Shown: positions 1-12,792, numbered from the stretch's first letter. The stretch is 64,000 bases of DNA from Tubiluchus corallicola (GCA_030141605.1 JAQGDQ010000479.1:107795-171794); one strand, 5' to 3'. Notes: generated by a model from the sequence alone, not told the origin. Numbers and translations are program-made.

Positions 1-300
1 TTCGGACTATACTTTACCTAAGTTAACTGGTTCTGTACTTTTTGGACTATGCTTTACTATGTCTTCTCTCAATGAACTATATCCCTGGGAAACATCCCGC
101 TTGCTACATTCTCCAGCATAATTCTCTCATTAATTTTAACACATTTAACCTTTCACTTGGGAATCAACTAGAAACGTTAGACCCTGTGAAACTAAGGCAA
201 TTAATTTTAATTTATCTTCAAACATTGCCTCGCTGCCTGCCAGACGTAATTAATAAATCATCATCATGAATTATACACTCATTTTCACCAATCAGCTGAT

Positions 301-731
301 GTTTACAAGTCTGTCAAGTGAGTCAACACCTCGTGATGGTTGTGCATTTCCTTATGACAAGTTTTACCTGGATACCCACTCTAGAAAAGCCTTGAGTGCT
401 ACATGAGGTTAATTAGCTGAGTGGTCACGGTGCGTGCCAAGTTGCAAAGCTGAGCCGTTTTCAAGACTGTCAAGTGAGTCAACACCTCGTGATGGTTATG
501 CATTTCCTTATGACAATTTTTACCTAGATACCCACTCTAGAAAAGCCTCGAGTGCTAAATGGGTTTATTAGCTGAGTGGTCACGGTGCATGCTAAGTTGC
601 AAAGCTGAGCCGTTTACAAGACTGTCAAGTGAGTCAACACCTCGTGATGGTTATGCATTTCCTTACGACAAGTTTTACCTGGATACCCACTCTAGAAAAG
701 CCGCGAGTGCTACATGAGGTTAATTAGCTGA
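301..731. repeat. 155-bp tandem repeat, 2.8 copies
   Basis: Copies begin near 301, 457 and 612, giving a period of 155-156 bp. Each starts with a 'caagactgtcaagtgagtc' type sequence and ends in a segment containing 'ttagctgagtggtcac', which resembles a tRNA A box. No B box was found, so a tRNA origin is only a suggestion. The third copy stops at about 731, where an (AAT)n tract begins. The copies differ by a few substitutions. No coding potential was seen. Confidence 0.85.
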
Positions 732-747
732 AACAAAAACTGCATTC

Positions 748-749
<2 letters not shown>

Positions 750-840
<91 letters not shown>

Positions 841-868
841 GAATAATAATGAGAAGAAGAAGAAGAAG
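750..868. repeat. (AAT)n/(AAG)n microsatellite
   Basis: A pure AAT trinucleotide run is followed by a short GAA/AAG run. The isoleucine-rich reading frame across it is an artefact of the repeat. Confidence 0.95.
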
Positions 869-1425
869 AATTATAATAATTCTAACAACACAAAATACAG
901 TAGTAAAATGTGTCAACACAAAATCTATTAGTTCTATTTGGTTCTGGGTTCCAAAAGAACATTTAAAACAAAGTCTAAAATTTAGTGAAACAAAATTAAT
1001 GTGACAACCGGAAAAAGTAATTCATGTACAAGAATTCCCTAGCTTGTGCGTCCGTCTACTGCAAAAGTTAAGCAAAGCATAGCTTAGTCAGTAAATTGGT
1101 GGATGACCTACCAGGAAAATTAATTCGTATTCCGCACTCCCATATTTACCTCTTTCGTGGAGAATGTACATGCATCCAAATATGGCTAATTCACTTTTGC
1201 TAATCAAATCAATCACCAATCAATACTGTGAATATGTATAGATAGCAAGGGAGACAAAACACTTTTACCAATTGCATAGGTATTTTAAAATGTGGACAAA
1301 ATTGAGCAGAAACGGCTTTAGAATTAAATTTATAGTTATGCGACAAAGGCACTCCTCAAAGAAAAAAACTATTTACAAGTGCTGATAATACAGGCTAACA
1401 GTACTAAGCATATTAATTTATTTTA
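869..1425. other. Unique AT-rich stretch, no gene seen
   Basis: I see no long open frame, no recognisable protein similarity and no repeat structure here. Confidence 0.5.
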
Positions 1426-2275
1426 TTACACTACACTGCACTGCACTGCACTACATTACACTACACTACACTACGCTACACTACACTACACTGCACTGCA
1501 CTGCACCGCACCGCACCACACCACACCACACCACACCACACTACACTACACTACACTACACTACTCTACACCACACCACACCACACCACACCACACCACA
1601 CCACACAACACCATACAACACCACACCACACTACACTACACTACACTATACTACATTGTACTACACTACACTACACTACACTACACTACACTACACTACA
1701 CTACACTACACTACACTACACTACACTACACTACACTACACTACACTACACTACACTACACTACACTACACTACACTACACTACTCTACACTACACCACA
1801 CCACACCACACCACACAACACCATACAACACCACACCACACTACACTACACTACACTAAACTACACTATACTACATTGTACTACACCACACTACACTACA
1901 TTACACTACACTACACTACACTATACTACATTGTACTACACTACACTACACTACACTACACTACACTACACTACACTACACTACACTACACTACACTACA
2001 CTACACTACACTACACTACACTACACTACACTACACTACACCACACCACACCACACCACACCACACAACACCACACCACACTACACTACACTACACTATA
2101 CTACATTGTACTACACTACACTACACTACACTACACTACACTACACTACACTACACTACACTACACTACACTACACTACACTACACTACACTACACTGCA
2201 CAGCACTACGCTACGCTACACTACACTACACTACACTACACTACACTACACTACACTACACTACACTACACTATT
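1426..2275. repeat. Pentanucleotide array (CTACA family)
   Basis: About 850 bp of CTACA-type pentamers, with interspersed blocks of the one-base variant CCACA and rarer CTGCA and CTATA. A composite block (CCACACAACACCATACAACA followed by CTACACTATACTACATTGTA) recurs at about 1600-1660, 1800-1880 and 2060-2110, so the array also has a longer-range period of about 200 bp. The 300-codon frame across it exists only because a pentamer repeat without stops is open in every frame. Confidence 0.95.
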
Positions 2276-2714
2276 AATTAATTAATTAATTTATTTATTT
2301 TATTAATTAATTGTAAACATAGCTTTACTATAAGCAAGCATTAATTTTTAACACTATCGTTATTCGTTAATAATCACAGTCGTAGCTAACCACTCTTTAT
2401 AAATTGCGAAACGGCCACTCAAGCAGTTGAGGGGTCTCAGTAGCCCTATAAAACCTGCGCATTTTCTGCACTTTAAAGAGTTTTGGACCTCTAATAATGT
2501 ATGACTGCTCCTACCTCCTGTAATAAAAAGAAAAACGAAGGCAAAAAACAGGGAATTAACGTGAAAGTAGGTATGAATTTCAAATAAACTGCAATATGAT
2601 GTTCTCATTTTATTGGTGGTTTTTAATATTTCAAGGGCAAATTCGTGTAGGTACTAAATTATATAATACGTAATTTATTATGAAACAAGAGATTTTCGAC
2701 TCTCTTAGTTTTAG
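2276..2714. other. No gene seen
   Basis: An AT-rich edge of the pentamer array (TTAAT repeats) is followed by unique sequence. Only short frames occur. Confidence 0.4.
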
Positions 2715-2964
2715 AAGTGCCTCACATAAGCCATGGGTGGACCTCAGGGCTGCAGGTCACAACATGCCGCATTCTCAAGTGCCTCACATAAGCCATGGGT
2801 GGACCTCAGGGCTGCAGGTCACAACATGCCGCATTCTCAAGTGCCTCACATAAGCCATGGGTGGACCTCAGGGCTGCAGGTCACAACATGCCGCATTCTC
2901 AAGTGCCTCACATAAGCCATGGGTGGACCTCAGGGCTGCAGGTCACAACATGCCGCATTCTCAA
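2715..2964. repeat. 62-bp minisatellite, four copies
   Basis: Four nearly identical 62-bp units each start with 'aagtgcctcacataagcc' and contain a PstI-type CTGCAG. Frames starting at the 'catggg' in adjacent units give the same protein because 62 bp is not a multiple of three. I regard these frames as spurious. Confidence 0.95.
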
Positions 2965-3679
2965 AGTTCTACCAGTTTTTCAGCAGACAGTAAATATTGA
3001 ATCACACAGCTGATGTGTTTAGGTTGAGTTATCTTCACTTGACTGAAAACGTCTTACAGTCGCGGCTTCCGCTTTCGAGTGCATACACGTTCAGAGAGTA
3101 GTCTGTTTACGAATAAAGTTCCAACACGAATGTCCCTTTTAACGAGCGTCGAGATGGCAAACTCGTTCAAAGTACCGCTGTTGTGTTTGATCAGAATTGC
3201 TTGAAATCTTGTCAGGTTTAAAATGAACACACGCAGTCTATATCTATAACTTTTATTTTATATGGGAGTTTTAGAGGTCTAATTGTGAGTTGTGACTCTA
3301 GTAAAATTGTTGCTCGTTTGACCTGCAACTCTTAGTCACTTTCATGTGACCTCTGACCTCTAGCGTATGCTATCAGATAATGGATTAAGATTCAAATCAT
3401 CCCAAGCTTACATTAGATGCCTTACAAAGCAAACAATCTTTATTAAATATCAGTTTCTCAACTCACCCCCACAATTACCACCCCTAAAGAACGTACGTGC
3501 CTCTCACTACAATACAAAACTTTAACATGACATACTGTATTACAAAGTTTAGCTCATGTTTACAATTCCCCACACGCAAGAAGCGGCATGAAGGTTAAGG
3601 TTAGGGCATTTAAATTGCGTGTACGAAATTGTTAACTCCTTCCCAAAGTGTAACTCATACATTTCATACGTTAAAACTC
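2965..3679. other. No gene seen
   Basis: Unique sequence with short frames only. Its last 19 bases (3661-3679) are the left target duplication of the SINE that follows. Confidence 0.4.
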
Positions 3680-3961
3680 CTTTCGTCACCAGACGGTTTA
3701 GTCTAGTGGTAATGGGTCTGCTTTCCGTCTGGGAGGTTGTGAGTTCGAACCACCGGCCGGGTCATACCAAAGACTTTAAAAATGGTACCTGCTGTTGCCC
3801 TGCCTGGCGCGTGGTATTTAGGGTAAAAGTGGGGTAATAATAGTCTCTGTTATGTAGTTGTAGGTTGTTATTTACAGTCGGCGATAATAGCTCTTTGAGC
3901 TAATGTTAATTGTTGACCCAAAAACCGACTTTAAATAAATATTATTATTATTATATTATTA

Positions 3962-4006
<45 letters not shown>
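3680..4006 (+). mobile_element. tRNA-derived SINE with (ATT)n tail and target duplications
   Basis: The head carries a polymerase III type A box (TTTAGTCTAGTGGTAATGG) and B box (GAGTTCGAACC) spaced as in a tRNA. A body of about 190 bp follows, ending in AAATAAATATT and an (ATT)n tail. The element is flanked by a 19-bp direct repeat with one mismatch, at 3661-3679 and 4007-4025, which is the target-site duplication expected of target-primed reverse transcription. A second copy lies at 19571-19962. The tRNA portion lacks a paired acceptor stem, so it is not a tRNA gene. Confidence 0.88.
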
Positions 4007-4008
<2 letters not shown>

Positions 4009-4025
4009 TTCATACATTAAAACTC

Positions 4026-4940
4026 ATATATTTCAAAATTCAACTATCATGTTCAACATAAACAAAATATTACAACTACAAAATGCTTGCTTACGATTGT
4101 TTAAATTGCCAGAACAATTGACGTTCCATGATATTGAAAAAACATTGTAACACGTTCTATTTTCAGAATGCATTGTTTCTTTCCAAAACAGGAAGTTTTT
4201 GTGTACTAAAACAAGTTATTTTCGTTGCAAAAGCTAAGGACTTAACGCAAAGGGTGTGCACCCACCCCTCTGCCAACTCCCATCTCATAACCGCCCCCCA
4301 CCCCCGGCTAAAAATGTGTGCTTGTTCGGAAAGCGACGCCGTTGCCTTTTTGTGTCACTACATAGCTACGTTCACGTAAATAAACTGCATTGACACGAAT
4401 CGTCTTCACGTTCTAGTAACACAAACTGTTCACAAATAAAGCGTTTCCTGCAAACAATTTGTTCCCCTGTTGCTTAGCGTCCCTCCCATCAATCAATCAG
4501 CATTTCACAGAGATGGCTGCCATTTTAAAAGCTATTCTCAGACACCCTATAATTACGCTAAACACATTCTTAACTCTGTTCAATGGTTGCCGCATGGCTC
4601 AATGGAAATCACGTATAACAAAGAGCTTGGTGTGACTAAGTCTACGTATAAGACTATACTTCATAACGCACTGATTTTTTTTCTATGATTTTTAGTAGAA
4701 TTTTTAGGTACAATTATATTTGAGTAATAAAAATTTATTATAAAGAAATATTTCGTTTAGGAGTTTACGGGGAATGCTAAATTCTGTAGTAATGTACAGT
4801 AGTTATCCACCTACGCAGTGTGTCTGTTTTCTCGTGTCTTTAGATATTTAACTAGATGCCACTGTAATAAGGAAAAGCCTTCTCGTCACGTGACTTTTCG
4901 CTTTTAGCCATTTAATGGCGGCTCAGTAGTAACCTAAACT
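4026..4940. other. No gene seen
   Basis: Unique sequence. Short frames of 60-80 codons occur without recognisable similarity or splice context. Confidence 0.4.
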
Positions 4941-5540
4941 ACTGTACTGTACTGTACTGTATTGCACTGCACTGTGTTGCGCGGCACTGTACTCCAGTGT
5001 ACTGTACTAAACTGCACTGTACTGTACCCTACTGCACTACACTCCGCAGCACAGCTTTGTACTATACTGTACTGTATTGTACTGTACTGTACTGTACTGT
5101 ACTGTACTGTACTGTACTGTACTGTACTGTACTGTACTGTACTGTACTGTACTGTACTGTACTGTACTGCACTGCACTGCACTGTACTGTACTGTACTGT
5201 ACTGTACTGTACTGTACTGTACTGTACTGTACTGTACTGTACTGTACTGTACTGTACTGTACTGTACTGTACTGTACTGTACTGTACTATACTATACTAT
5301 ACTATACTATACTATACTATACTATACTATACTATACTATACTATACTATACTATACTATACTATACTATACTATACTATACTATACTATACTATACTAT
5401 ACTACACTACACTACACTACACTACACTACACTACACTACACTACACTACACCACACCACACCACACCACACCACACCACACCACACCACACCACACCAC
5501 ACTACACTACACTACACTACACTACACTACACTACACTAT
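4940..5540. repeat. Pentanucleotide array stepping ACTGT to ACTAT to ACTAC to ACCAC
   Basis: The array changes unit in order: ACTGT (about 4940-5286), ACTAT (5287-5400), ACTAC (5401-5450), ACCAC (5451-5500), then ACTAC again. Each step is a single base change in the pentamer. All frames are open because none of the pentamers generates a stop, so the 184-252-codon frames here are not evidence of genes. Confidence 0.95.
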
Positions 5541-5649
5541 ACGTTTTATAGAGTTAGAACAACTCGTTTCACCAAAGAAGTTCTCCCGGTACAGAAATTT
5601 TGCAGTGCGGCAGCTGAGAATCCTTTTAATTTTTATTCACTTTAGCACT

Positions 5650-5900
5650 CTGTACACCAAGCTCCACCAGCCAAACTTCAGGCTCTGCTTAAACCACAAG
5701 AAAACCCTCCACTTACATAAAGCTGAAAAAATTCGTCTCGAAATTTTATACCACTTACATACTACCTTTTTGCATGCATGGCTTGCGTCGGCCGTAACGC
5801 TGTATAAAACGTGTAAATTTAAACTCCCGCCATGACTGTTAGACGCAGCCATTTCGATGGTAGGTCGTTTCAAACAAGTTTGGATAACATTAAGTAAAAA
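5650..5900 (+). repeat. Dispersed repeat, copy 1
   Basis: This segment, from 'aaaccacaagaaaaccctcc' through 'tttcaaacaagttt', aligns by eye with 18615-18810 at roughly 70-80 percent identity in the same orientation. Neither copy keeps a clear open frame. The family is unidentified. Confidence 0.6.
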
Positions 5901-6337
5901 AGAATCAGAGCATTCGTGTTAGTAACGTTAAGTAAAATTTTCAATTACCGTTTCTTGTCAATAAGATTAAAAATACGTTTTTTGGTTAGTGAATGGTGCA
6001 CCCTGGAGGGTGATGAGTCAGCGACATTTTACCAATTGGTGAAAATATTTTAAATAATTAATAATTTTCTTTTCTAGTTACATAAGACCTTCTAGTAGGT
6101 AAGCGAAAATCTAAGTAATATAGATTTGCACAGAAAGTCTTTTCAGACATAGTTTAACATTGCCTTTTCTTCCCTTCATTTACGTTTGGTGCATGACGTC
6201 ATGTAATGGCGACTTCGGAATTGGCACAAACATTTTAAATTATTATTTCTAGTTACATAAGTCTTTCCGGCTGGTAAGCGAGATGCTACAAAATGTAGAT
6301 TTACATGGAAAGTTTTTTGGGAGATTCACTGTTTCAT
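5901..6337. other. No gene seen
   Basis: AT-rich sequence. A short imperfect direct repeat ('ctagttacataag' followed by 'ggtaagcgaaa' or 'ggtaagcgaga') occurs at about 6075 and 6248. Confidence 0.4.
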
Positions 6338-6660
6338 TAAATTATGAATTATGAATTTATTCCACAGCAACTCAAACATACATATAAATTTATATAACAT
6401 TGAAAAAAATAAACTATGCGAGTTATTGTGAGGAGGAGGAAGGAGCATTGAGCTTTCGAGTCCTCCTCCAGATAAGTGAAACAATTGACAATTAACATTA
6501 CATTTTCATCAGTTATAACGTACATTAGAACAAAATAAGTTTTGTTAGTAACTTAAGATCAGGATGAGTAAAATTGTGAGTTAATTATACCGTTGTAGTA
6601 GGTAATTCTTTGATGTTTTTTTTAAATTGATAGAGATTAAGTTAACGCTATACAATGAAA
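6338..6660 (-). mobile_element. Probable LINE 3' end
   Basis: On the minus strand the segment ends in GGAATAAATTCATAATTCATAATT, a polyadenylation-type AATAAA followed by a short repeated tail as in non-LTR retrotransposon 3' ends. Similar organisation (AATAAA plus a short tandem tail) is seen for other LINE tails in this window. No reverse transcriptase coding was recognised in this piece. Confidence 0.45.
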
Positions 6661-7426
6661 TGAACGATAGGTCGATATTTTTCCAGAAAAACTTACATTA
6701 GTGACTCATCACATTCTATTTTGTCTGGTGGAATTCCTGCCAACTGTACATACAAGACAGAAATGTTAAATAAACACAATGGGGTGGCCAGAAATGACCA
6801 AAATCAACCAAGATTCGAGGAGCAAACTTACAAGTCAATGGGTGTTAAGCGGATTGTCCATTTGACAGGGCTTGACAGAAGGGATTATCCCATAATTCTA
6901 AGCTACTGAACTTCACAAGGAAAATCTTATTCGAACCTGTCAAAGGCTAGGATGAGAAGATTAAAATCGGTTCCCACCGAATTGTGGCGGCACCAAGTTC
7001 CCAATCATCCCTTAAAATTTCAGTGAAACTGCTGGTGAATTGGAAACTTGGACTGTGTTTTGCACTTCGAGTAGCACTTGCTTTTACATTAATCGAGACA
7101 AATTTACGATTTCTTTAGTTTTTGCCAAGTTGTCAGTTCGCATGCTTTGATACCTGCCCAACCACTACAAATTTGAGAGAAACCTGGTTAATTTTAGAGC
7201 AGACTCGACAGAAGAAAGGGTAGCATGGCGTGTCACTGCTCTCAACTAGAGCGTACAGACTGTTTATTGTGTGAAATCTAAAGATAAACACGCACAGGGT
7301 TTAGTAAATTCATCGATTGCCAGCCATCAGGTAAAACCGCAAAGAAGAAACTGTTATCTTACTTAAACATCTTTGTAAATGAGAAAGCTATAAGAGAAAT
7401 ATTTATGGCATTCAACAATTATGGGA
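6661..7426. other. No gene seen
   Basis: A 62-codon frame at 6721-6909 on + has no similarity I recognise. No splice or promoter context supports it. Confidence 0.4.
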
Positions 7427-7430
7427 TTAA

Positions 7431-7749
7431 ATTCAGTCCCAAATTATTTGTTAATAAGAAAATTTTTTTGGGTTTGTGCTTTTGTTCAGTATGTTCATCT
7501 TGTTTACACATGATAATTTTTTTCTACCTGTGCCCGCATGCTAAATATACCCTGTATCCGACGGGATGCATTGGGATTCAATGGAAGCATAAAATGTGCT
7601 TCATTTTGTAACTGCTGATGATTTTTTAAAGTATTTAAGACATTTGGTATGCATGCTATGCTGATCTGTACAAAGTCATCTCTAAAGTACTGTACGTTGC
7701 GCAGTTTTTTATGCAAACTAGAAAATCTATATAGATGGGTATGAAAGGG
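7431..7749 (-). mobile_element. piggyBac-like MITE, internally deleted, minus orientation
   Basis: It is flanked by TTAA at 7427-7430 and 7750-7753 and has ends of the type CCCTTTCA(TA)CCC and CAGTCCCAAA. On the minus strand it matches the 3' two thirds of the family described at 12793-13249 and lacks part of the left half. The internal palindrome is degraded here (GTATCCGACGGGATGC). Confidence 0.8.
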
Positions 7750-7755
7750 TTAAAA

Positions 7756-8200
7756 TATTTTAAATACAACATGTGATTCTAAAAGAATGCAAAAATGAAC
7801 TGAAAATACTACAGCAGCCTTTCATAACTAATATGAAAACATCAAACAACAAGTATTATGAACGTTCAGCAGGCTGTAGTTAGTGGCAGGACCAAAACCT
7901 GTCCATGCATTAGCATCATATCAACAAATTAAAACCCGCCACACACAAAATACTCGTGTCACTAACACAAAACACCCATAAGCACCTAAATTGAATTTAA
8001 ATTTGTAAATATTGTAAAGTTTTAAAGTCTTAAATGAATTCTAAGTTTTAATGTAATTAATTACAATATAACCCGTGTTTTTAATTGTAAATTCATTTTT
8101 AACCCTATTTATTGCTCACAGCAGTGGAAACACTTGATTACACTATCAACTTTTGAATGTAGTTTACAGTTCATCGATGTGTAATTTTAACAGCAATAAA
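7756..8200. other. No gene seen
   Basis: AT-rich unique sequence ending in 'agcaataaagagttttatt', a possible retroposon tail that leads into the trinucleotide array. Confidence 0.4.
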
Positions 8201-8203
8201 GAG

Positions 8204-9030
<827 letters not shown>

Positions 9031-9856
9031 GAGCTCGATAGTCATATGAAGTTAGAAATAAGTGAAAGAAAGAAATTCGGCTTTACAAATAAAAGTTTTT
9101 TGACGTTTTAGCAGTAAACGAAGACAGTACTGATAGTAGAAAAATTAAACTGTGTAAAAGTATTAAAGCTGCAACGTAAGAGTGATCATTTGAAAAATAA
9201 AGGTCGTACGAGTCTGGTGGTGATGCGCTGAAGCTATAATAGCAGCAGCTGGCAGGACAATTAACAGTTGCATTAAACCAAATAGACCGAATTGCAATCG
9301 TTCTCCTCGATTTTTGGCTGTAGATTAAATTAGGTAATCGATTGAAAAATAAGCGTGAAATGTGTAACAATTTGTAAAATCAGTAGTATGTAATGAAAAA
9401 ACAACGAAATGTTATAAAAACGAAAAGGAACAGGAAAGGAGGGGAACCCTTTATTGTGCAAACATAAACATTGAAAAAATGCACAGTAAAACTGCTATGC
9501 CTTGTTAGATTTGCACAGGCAAAACACGTGACATTCTTTTCCTCAAAAAAATGTGAAGAAAATAAAATAGAGTAATTTGTCAGTTGAACACGAGCTTCTT
9601 TAAATAAACACCTGAACAAAAATAACCTCTAGTTTAAGAAAACAGAACAGTCGACAGATAAGCATAAAAATGCAAACTGAATTTAAGCTTACGCAGTTCC
9701 CAGACGTGAGAAATCGATAATTACAATTAGTAAAAGAAAGCTGTGTTAAATAATGATTTTGATTAAATTGGTGATTAAATTATTAAATTAATAATTCAAG
9801 ATTAAATGATTGACGATGCAAGATTAAACTATCGTCGTGGATAGAAGCCTAGTTAG
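9031..9856. other. No gene seen
   Basis: Short frames only, the longest 95 codons on -, with no recognisable domain. Confidence 0.4.
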
Positions 9857-10115
9857 GTGTGACATCACGTGATCAGCTGATGTTCGGCTGACTCAGAAGT
9901 AAAGATTGATGATGTAATCCTTATGCGCAGAAGCTCACGGCGCATTAGGTTTGGCCCGCACCTCGGGGGAGATTAGGAACTGACTTGAAGACGGAGGGCT
10001 GGCATTACTATCCTCTTATATTTATCGTGTTGTGTTTGTTGTTTAATAAATGTGTTGCTTATTAAATAAAGTCTTGAGTTTGCCATGCCCATCGTGGCTG
10101 TCTCACACGCCACAC
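9857..10115 (+). mobile_element. Possible solo LTR
   Basis: The interval starts with TGTGACATCA and ends with CACGCCACACA, so it has TG...CA ends. It contains a TATATTTA-type box near 10017 and AATAAA signals near 10044 and 10064, spaced as in a compact LTR. I could not find a matching second LTR, a primer binding site or a convincing target duplication. Confidence 0.3.
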
Positions 10116-10937
10116 AATAATCAGCAAGCAGCTTTAACCACAAGAATAAATAGACTTTAATCAAATTATTTAACTCAATTAAGAATATCTTCAAGTAAAA
10201 CTCGACACGTTTACTACCTCTGCTTTTACAATGCTACAATTGTTGTAATCAGTATGCCTCAACCAATCACTTGTGTGGTCACAACATTTTCGACATTAAA
10301 GATCTCAAAATTTTCATTTGCTAACAGAGTTTTAAACATTCGGAATGCTTTGCATTCTCAAGTAGTTCTTGCTATTAATTTGTCAGTTTTTAGCAAATTA
10401 GAGATTAGCTAATGTCAATTTACTGCTTTATTGTAACTTTATCCGTAACATGTAACATTGTCATTGGAGTAATTGGCTCTCTCCAAACCGTATTATTGTA
10501 TAAAACGTGTTGTATATTGTACATAATTCATACTTAGGTACATTTTATTAGGAGCTTTTTAATGAGAGATATTCAATTTTGTGGTATTTTTTTTGAAATT
10601 TTATTTTTATGCATCTTTTTACGTTTTATAAAATCAGCGTATGTGCGCATGCGCCTGTTGATTCTTTTATACAATTTTAATATATGCATAAAAGTCAATA
10701 AATAAATAAAATAATAATTTCAGTATTTATAGATATGCAGCTATTACGTGTATAGATAGTTAACTCTTTCGCAGGTTTGTTTTGATATGAAAAATTTTAC
10801 AAAACGTAAAACGGTGGCTATAAACTTAACTTACTTGAATGAGATACAGTGTCATTAAAAAACTGCTTAAAAGCTAACATTTTTAGTCTTCACTAAAAAC
10901 ACAACCCACGAGCTTCTGTCCCGACGCTACGTATATA
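10116..10937. other. No gene seen
   Basis: AT-rich unique sequence ending in a (TA)n run at about 10931-10950 that forms the tail of the LINE fragment to its right. Confidence 0.4.
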
Positions 10938-11175
10938 TATATATATATATAATAATCTTTATTTGCCAATAAAATACATTGATAATCACTGATAAAAACT
11001 TTACAGAGATGATCAATCAGTGTTAGTTAATAAAAACTTACACTGCTAAAGGCAAATGCGTCAGCGCAATCTAAACTACTGTGCAGTAATGGAAAGTAAC
11101 GACGAATAAAATCAAACATATTTACAACTATGCACAATAACTGAAAAAAGATATTAATATGGCCGTGCTGTTATA
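10938..11175 (-). mobile_element. LINE 3' tail (family with PRPY terminus)
   Basis: On the minus strand this is the 3' untranslated region of the LINE family also seen at 20516-20900, 54990-55468 and 62218-62615. It ends in AATAAAGATTA followed by (TA)n. Almost all coding sequence is missing; only the 'atggccgtg' area next to the stop codon of the other copies remains. Confidence 0.8.
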
Positions 11176-11656
11176 CGACGTGTCTGAAACAAATTATCTT
11201 CTTTTCTTTCTTTGCACAAGAAACATCTGCTCTTCAAATGTCAAAACTCCTTTGACAGATCACCATTTCATGAACATCAGCATAAACATTAGCGTTAGTT
11301 ACATTACGTAATTATCCTTCCTTAGACACTTGACAATACGCTGAGAAGCCCTCCCACCCCCAGACAACTCTGCACGACCCCCACTTTCGAACAAATAAGC
11401 CAAGAACAGTTGTGTGTTCTAATTGCTCGTATCGTGTTACTTTGGAAGAAAGGGAGTCTAGCCTCAAGGCTACACGCAAGAAAGAAAGTTGAAGATCTAG
11501 CGTGAGCATTGTTTGGGAAGATGCTTTGTGCAGTTACAAGTGAGAAATCTTGTTTGTTTGTGCTGCAGTTACGAGAGAGAAATCTTGTTTGTTTGCTCAG
11601 TTACGAGGGAGAAATCTGGTTTGTTTGTGCAGTTTTTAAATTCTTTATATAACCAT

Positions 11657-11775
11657 ACTACGGCCAAATCACGTTGAAAACACCGGTTCTCGTCTGATCA
11701 CCGAAGTTAAGCAACGTAGAGCCTGGTTAGTACTTGGACGGGTGACCGCCTAGGAATACCAGGTGCTGTAGGTTT
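11657..11775 (+). rRNA. 5S rRNA-like sequence heading a repeat element
   Basis: About 119 bases match metazoan 5S rRNA along the full length, including 'acgttgaaaacaccgg', 'gttaagcaacg', 'cctggttagtacttgg' and 'ataccaggtgctgtagg'. It carries several differences from usual 5S (for example GACGGGTG for GATGGGTG and CCTAGGAATACC for CCTGGGAATACC). It runs directly into a 420-bp body that recurs elsewhere without an intact 5S part, so it is more likely the promoter head of a 5S-derived SINE than a functional rRNA gene. Confidence 0.75.
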
Positions 11776-12199
11776 GCTGGATGCCCACACTGTATCTCGA
11801 CACTAGGCGGAGGAGCTGTACAAGCAGCCAACGGCTAGAGGGCGGAGGAGGTCAAGTGACCCAACGGCCATGTGTAGAGGAGTAAACCTTCCAAATCAGG
11901 AGTGGAGCCCTGAAGGCGGACCAGTGCAGCATGCTCACTGACTCCGGCAGCTCCTACAGCCAACCTGGTGCCAAACGTATCGCTCCGCTTTCCTTTGGAC
12001 TACACCAGGGAGGAAGAGAGGGGGTTCCTGTTGTCTGGGCAACTCAGGATCTCCATACACCTTGCCCAGGCGTGCGCCCTGGAGACGTTCAAGGATCGCA
12101 CTGCTCAGCCACAGTCGACGCTGCAGCTCCATCAATGTGATCAATAACTGACTCTCTTGGCGCACACTCCACAGTCTTCCGAGACAGAAGGATGCCAAC
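11776..12199 (+). mobile_element. Body of a 5S-derived SINE-like element, copy 1
   Basis: This body follows the 5S-like head without a break. It recurs at 31268-31617 (no 5S part) and at 37100-37518 (3' part of 5S only), ending each time in 'acagaaggatgccaac'. 5S-headed SINEs (SINE3 class) are known from fish and other animals, and the layout fits that class. Frames on both strands (such as 101 codons on -) recur in the three copies but are disrupted differently, so I do not call a protein. Confidence 0.7.
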
Positions 12200-12788
12200 A
12201 ATATAGCCATGAACGACATGAATTTATTAAATTTTCTCAATAACCAATGAACTTTTTAATAACTTTATTAAAAAAATAAAGTTTTTACTTCACGCTAGCA
12301 GTCATCTTCAGGTAACAAAAAAAATTAAAGTTGAACTAATTCTATTAACGGAAGAGTGAAGATGACCAGCAGTATGCAATAGAAATATTGTTATTTTTTT
12401 TAAAAAAAGCCAAAAATTCATTTTATTGTTGGTATTTAACCAATTTTGTATCTTCATGTATCGAGACAGTATCTTCAGCCTACCAGTCATGATCAAATTT
12501 CAAACATTTTTGGTAAAAAGGAACATTCGTTGATTGCCAATGCACAGAAAACAATTCGAAAAAATTACAGAAATTCTTTACACAGACCATAATAGTATCA
12601 GGTTATCGACATTTACGTTTGAATCATTACGTCGTACGTGTAGCAAAGTTCCGTATTCATGAGTTTCTTTATCACGCTTGTTTTCCTATGTTTTTTTTTG
12701 TAAATTTACCCTCTTATCTTGGAGTCAATGGTAGCATATCAGTCAAAGTACTTTATCTTATGTTTGTATACGAGAATGCGAGCAATGT
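12200..12788. other. No gene seen
   Basis: AT-rich unique sequence with short frames only. Confidence 0.4.
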
Positions 12789-12792
12789 TTAA

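Noticed and set aside
1379-2281. 300-codon open frame and overlapping frames
   Set aside because: They are translations of a pentanucleotide repeat that lacks stops in all frames.
2733-3013. Two identical 60-72-codon frames
   Set aside because: They arise from the 62-bp minisatellite.
3687-3760. tRNA gene (also 19573-19645)
   Set aside because: A and B boxes are present but the acceptor stem does not pair, and both copies have the same SINE body and tail.
4962-5835. Frames of 184-252 codons (Tyr/Cys/Thr/Leu/His-rich)
   Set aside because: Same reason: pentamer repeat. The short nonrepeat extension at 5545-5835 has no recognisable domain.
11312-11509. 65-codon frame on minus strand
   Set aside because: No similarity, splice or promoter support.
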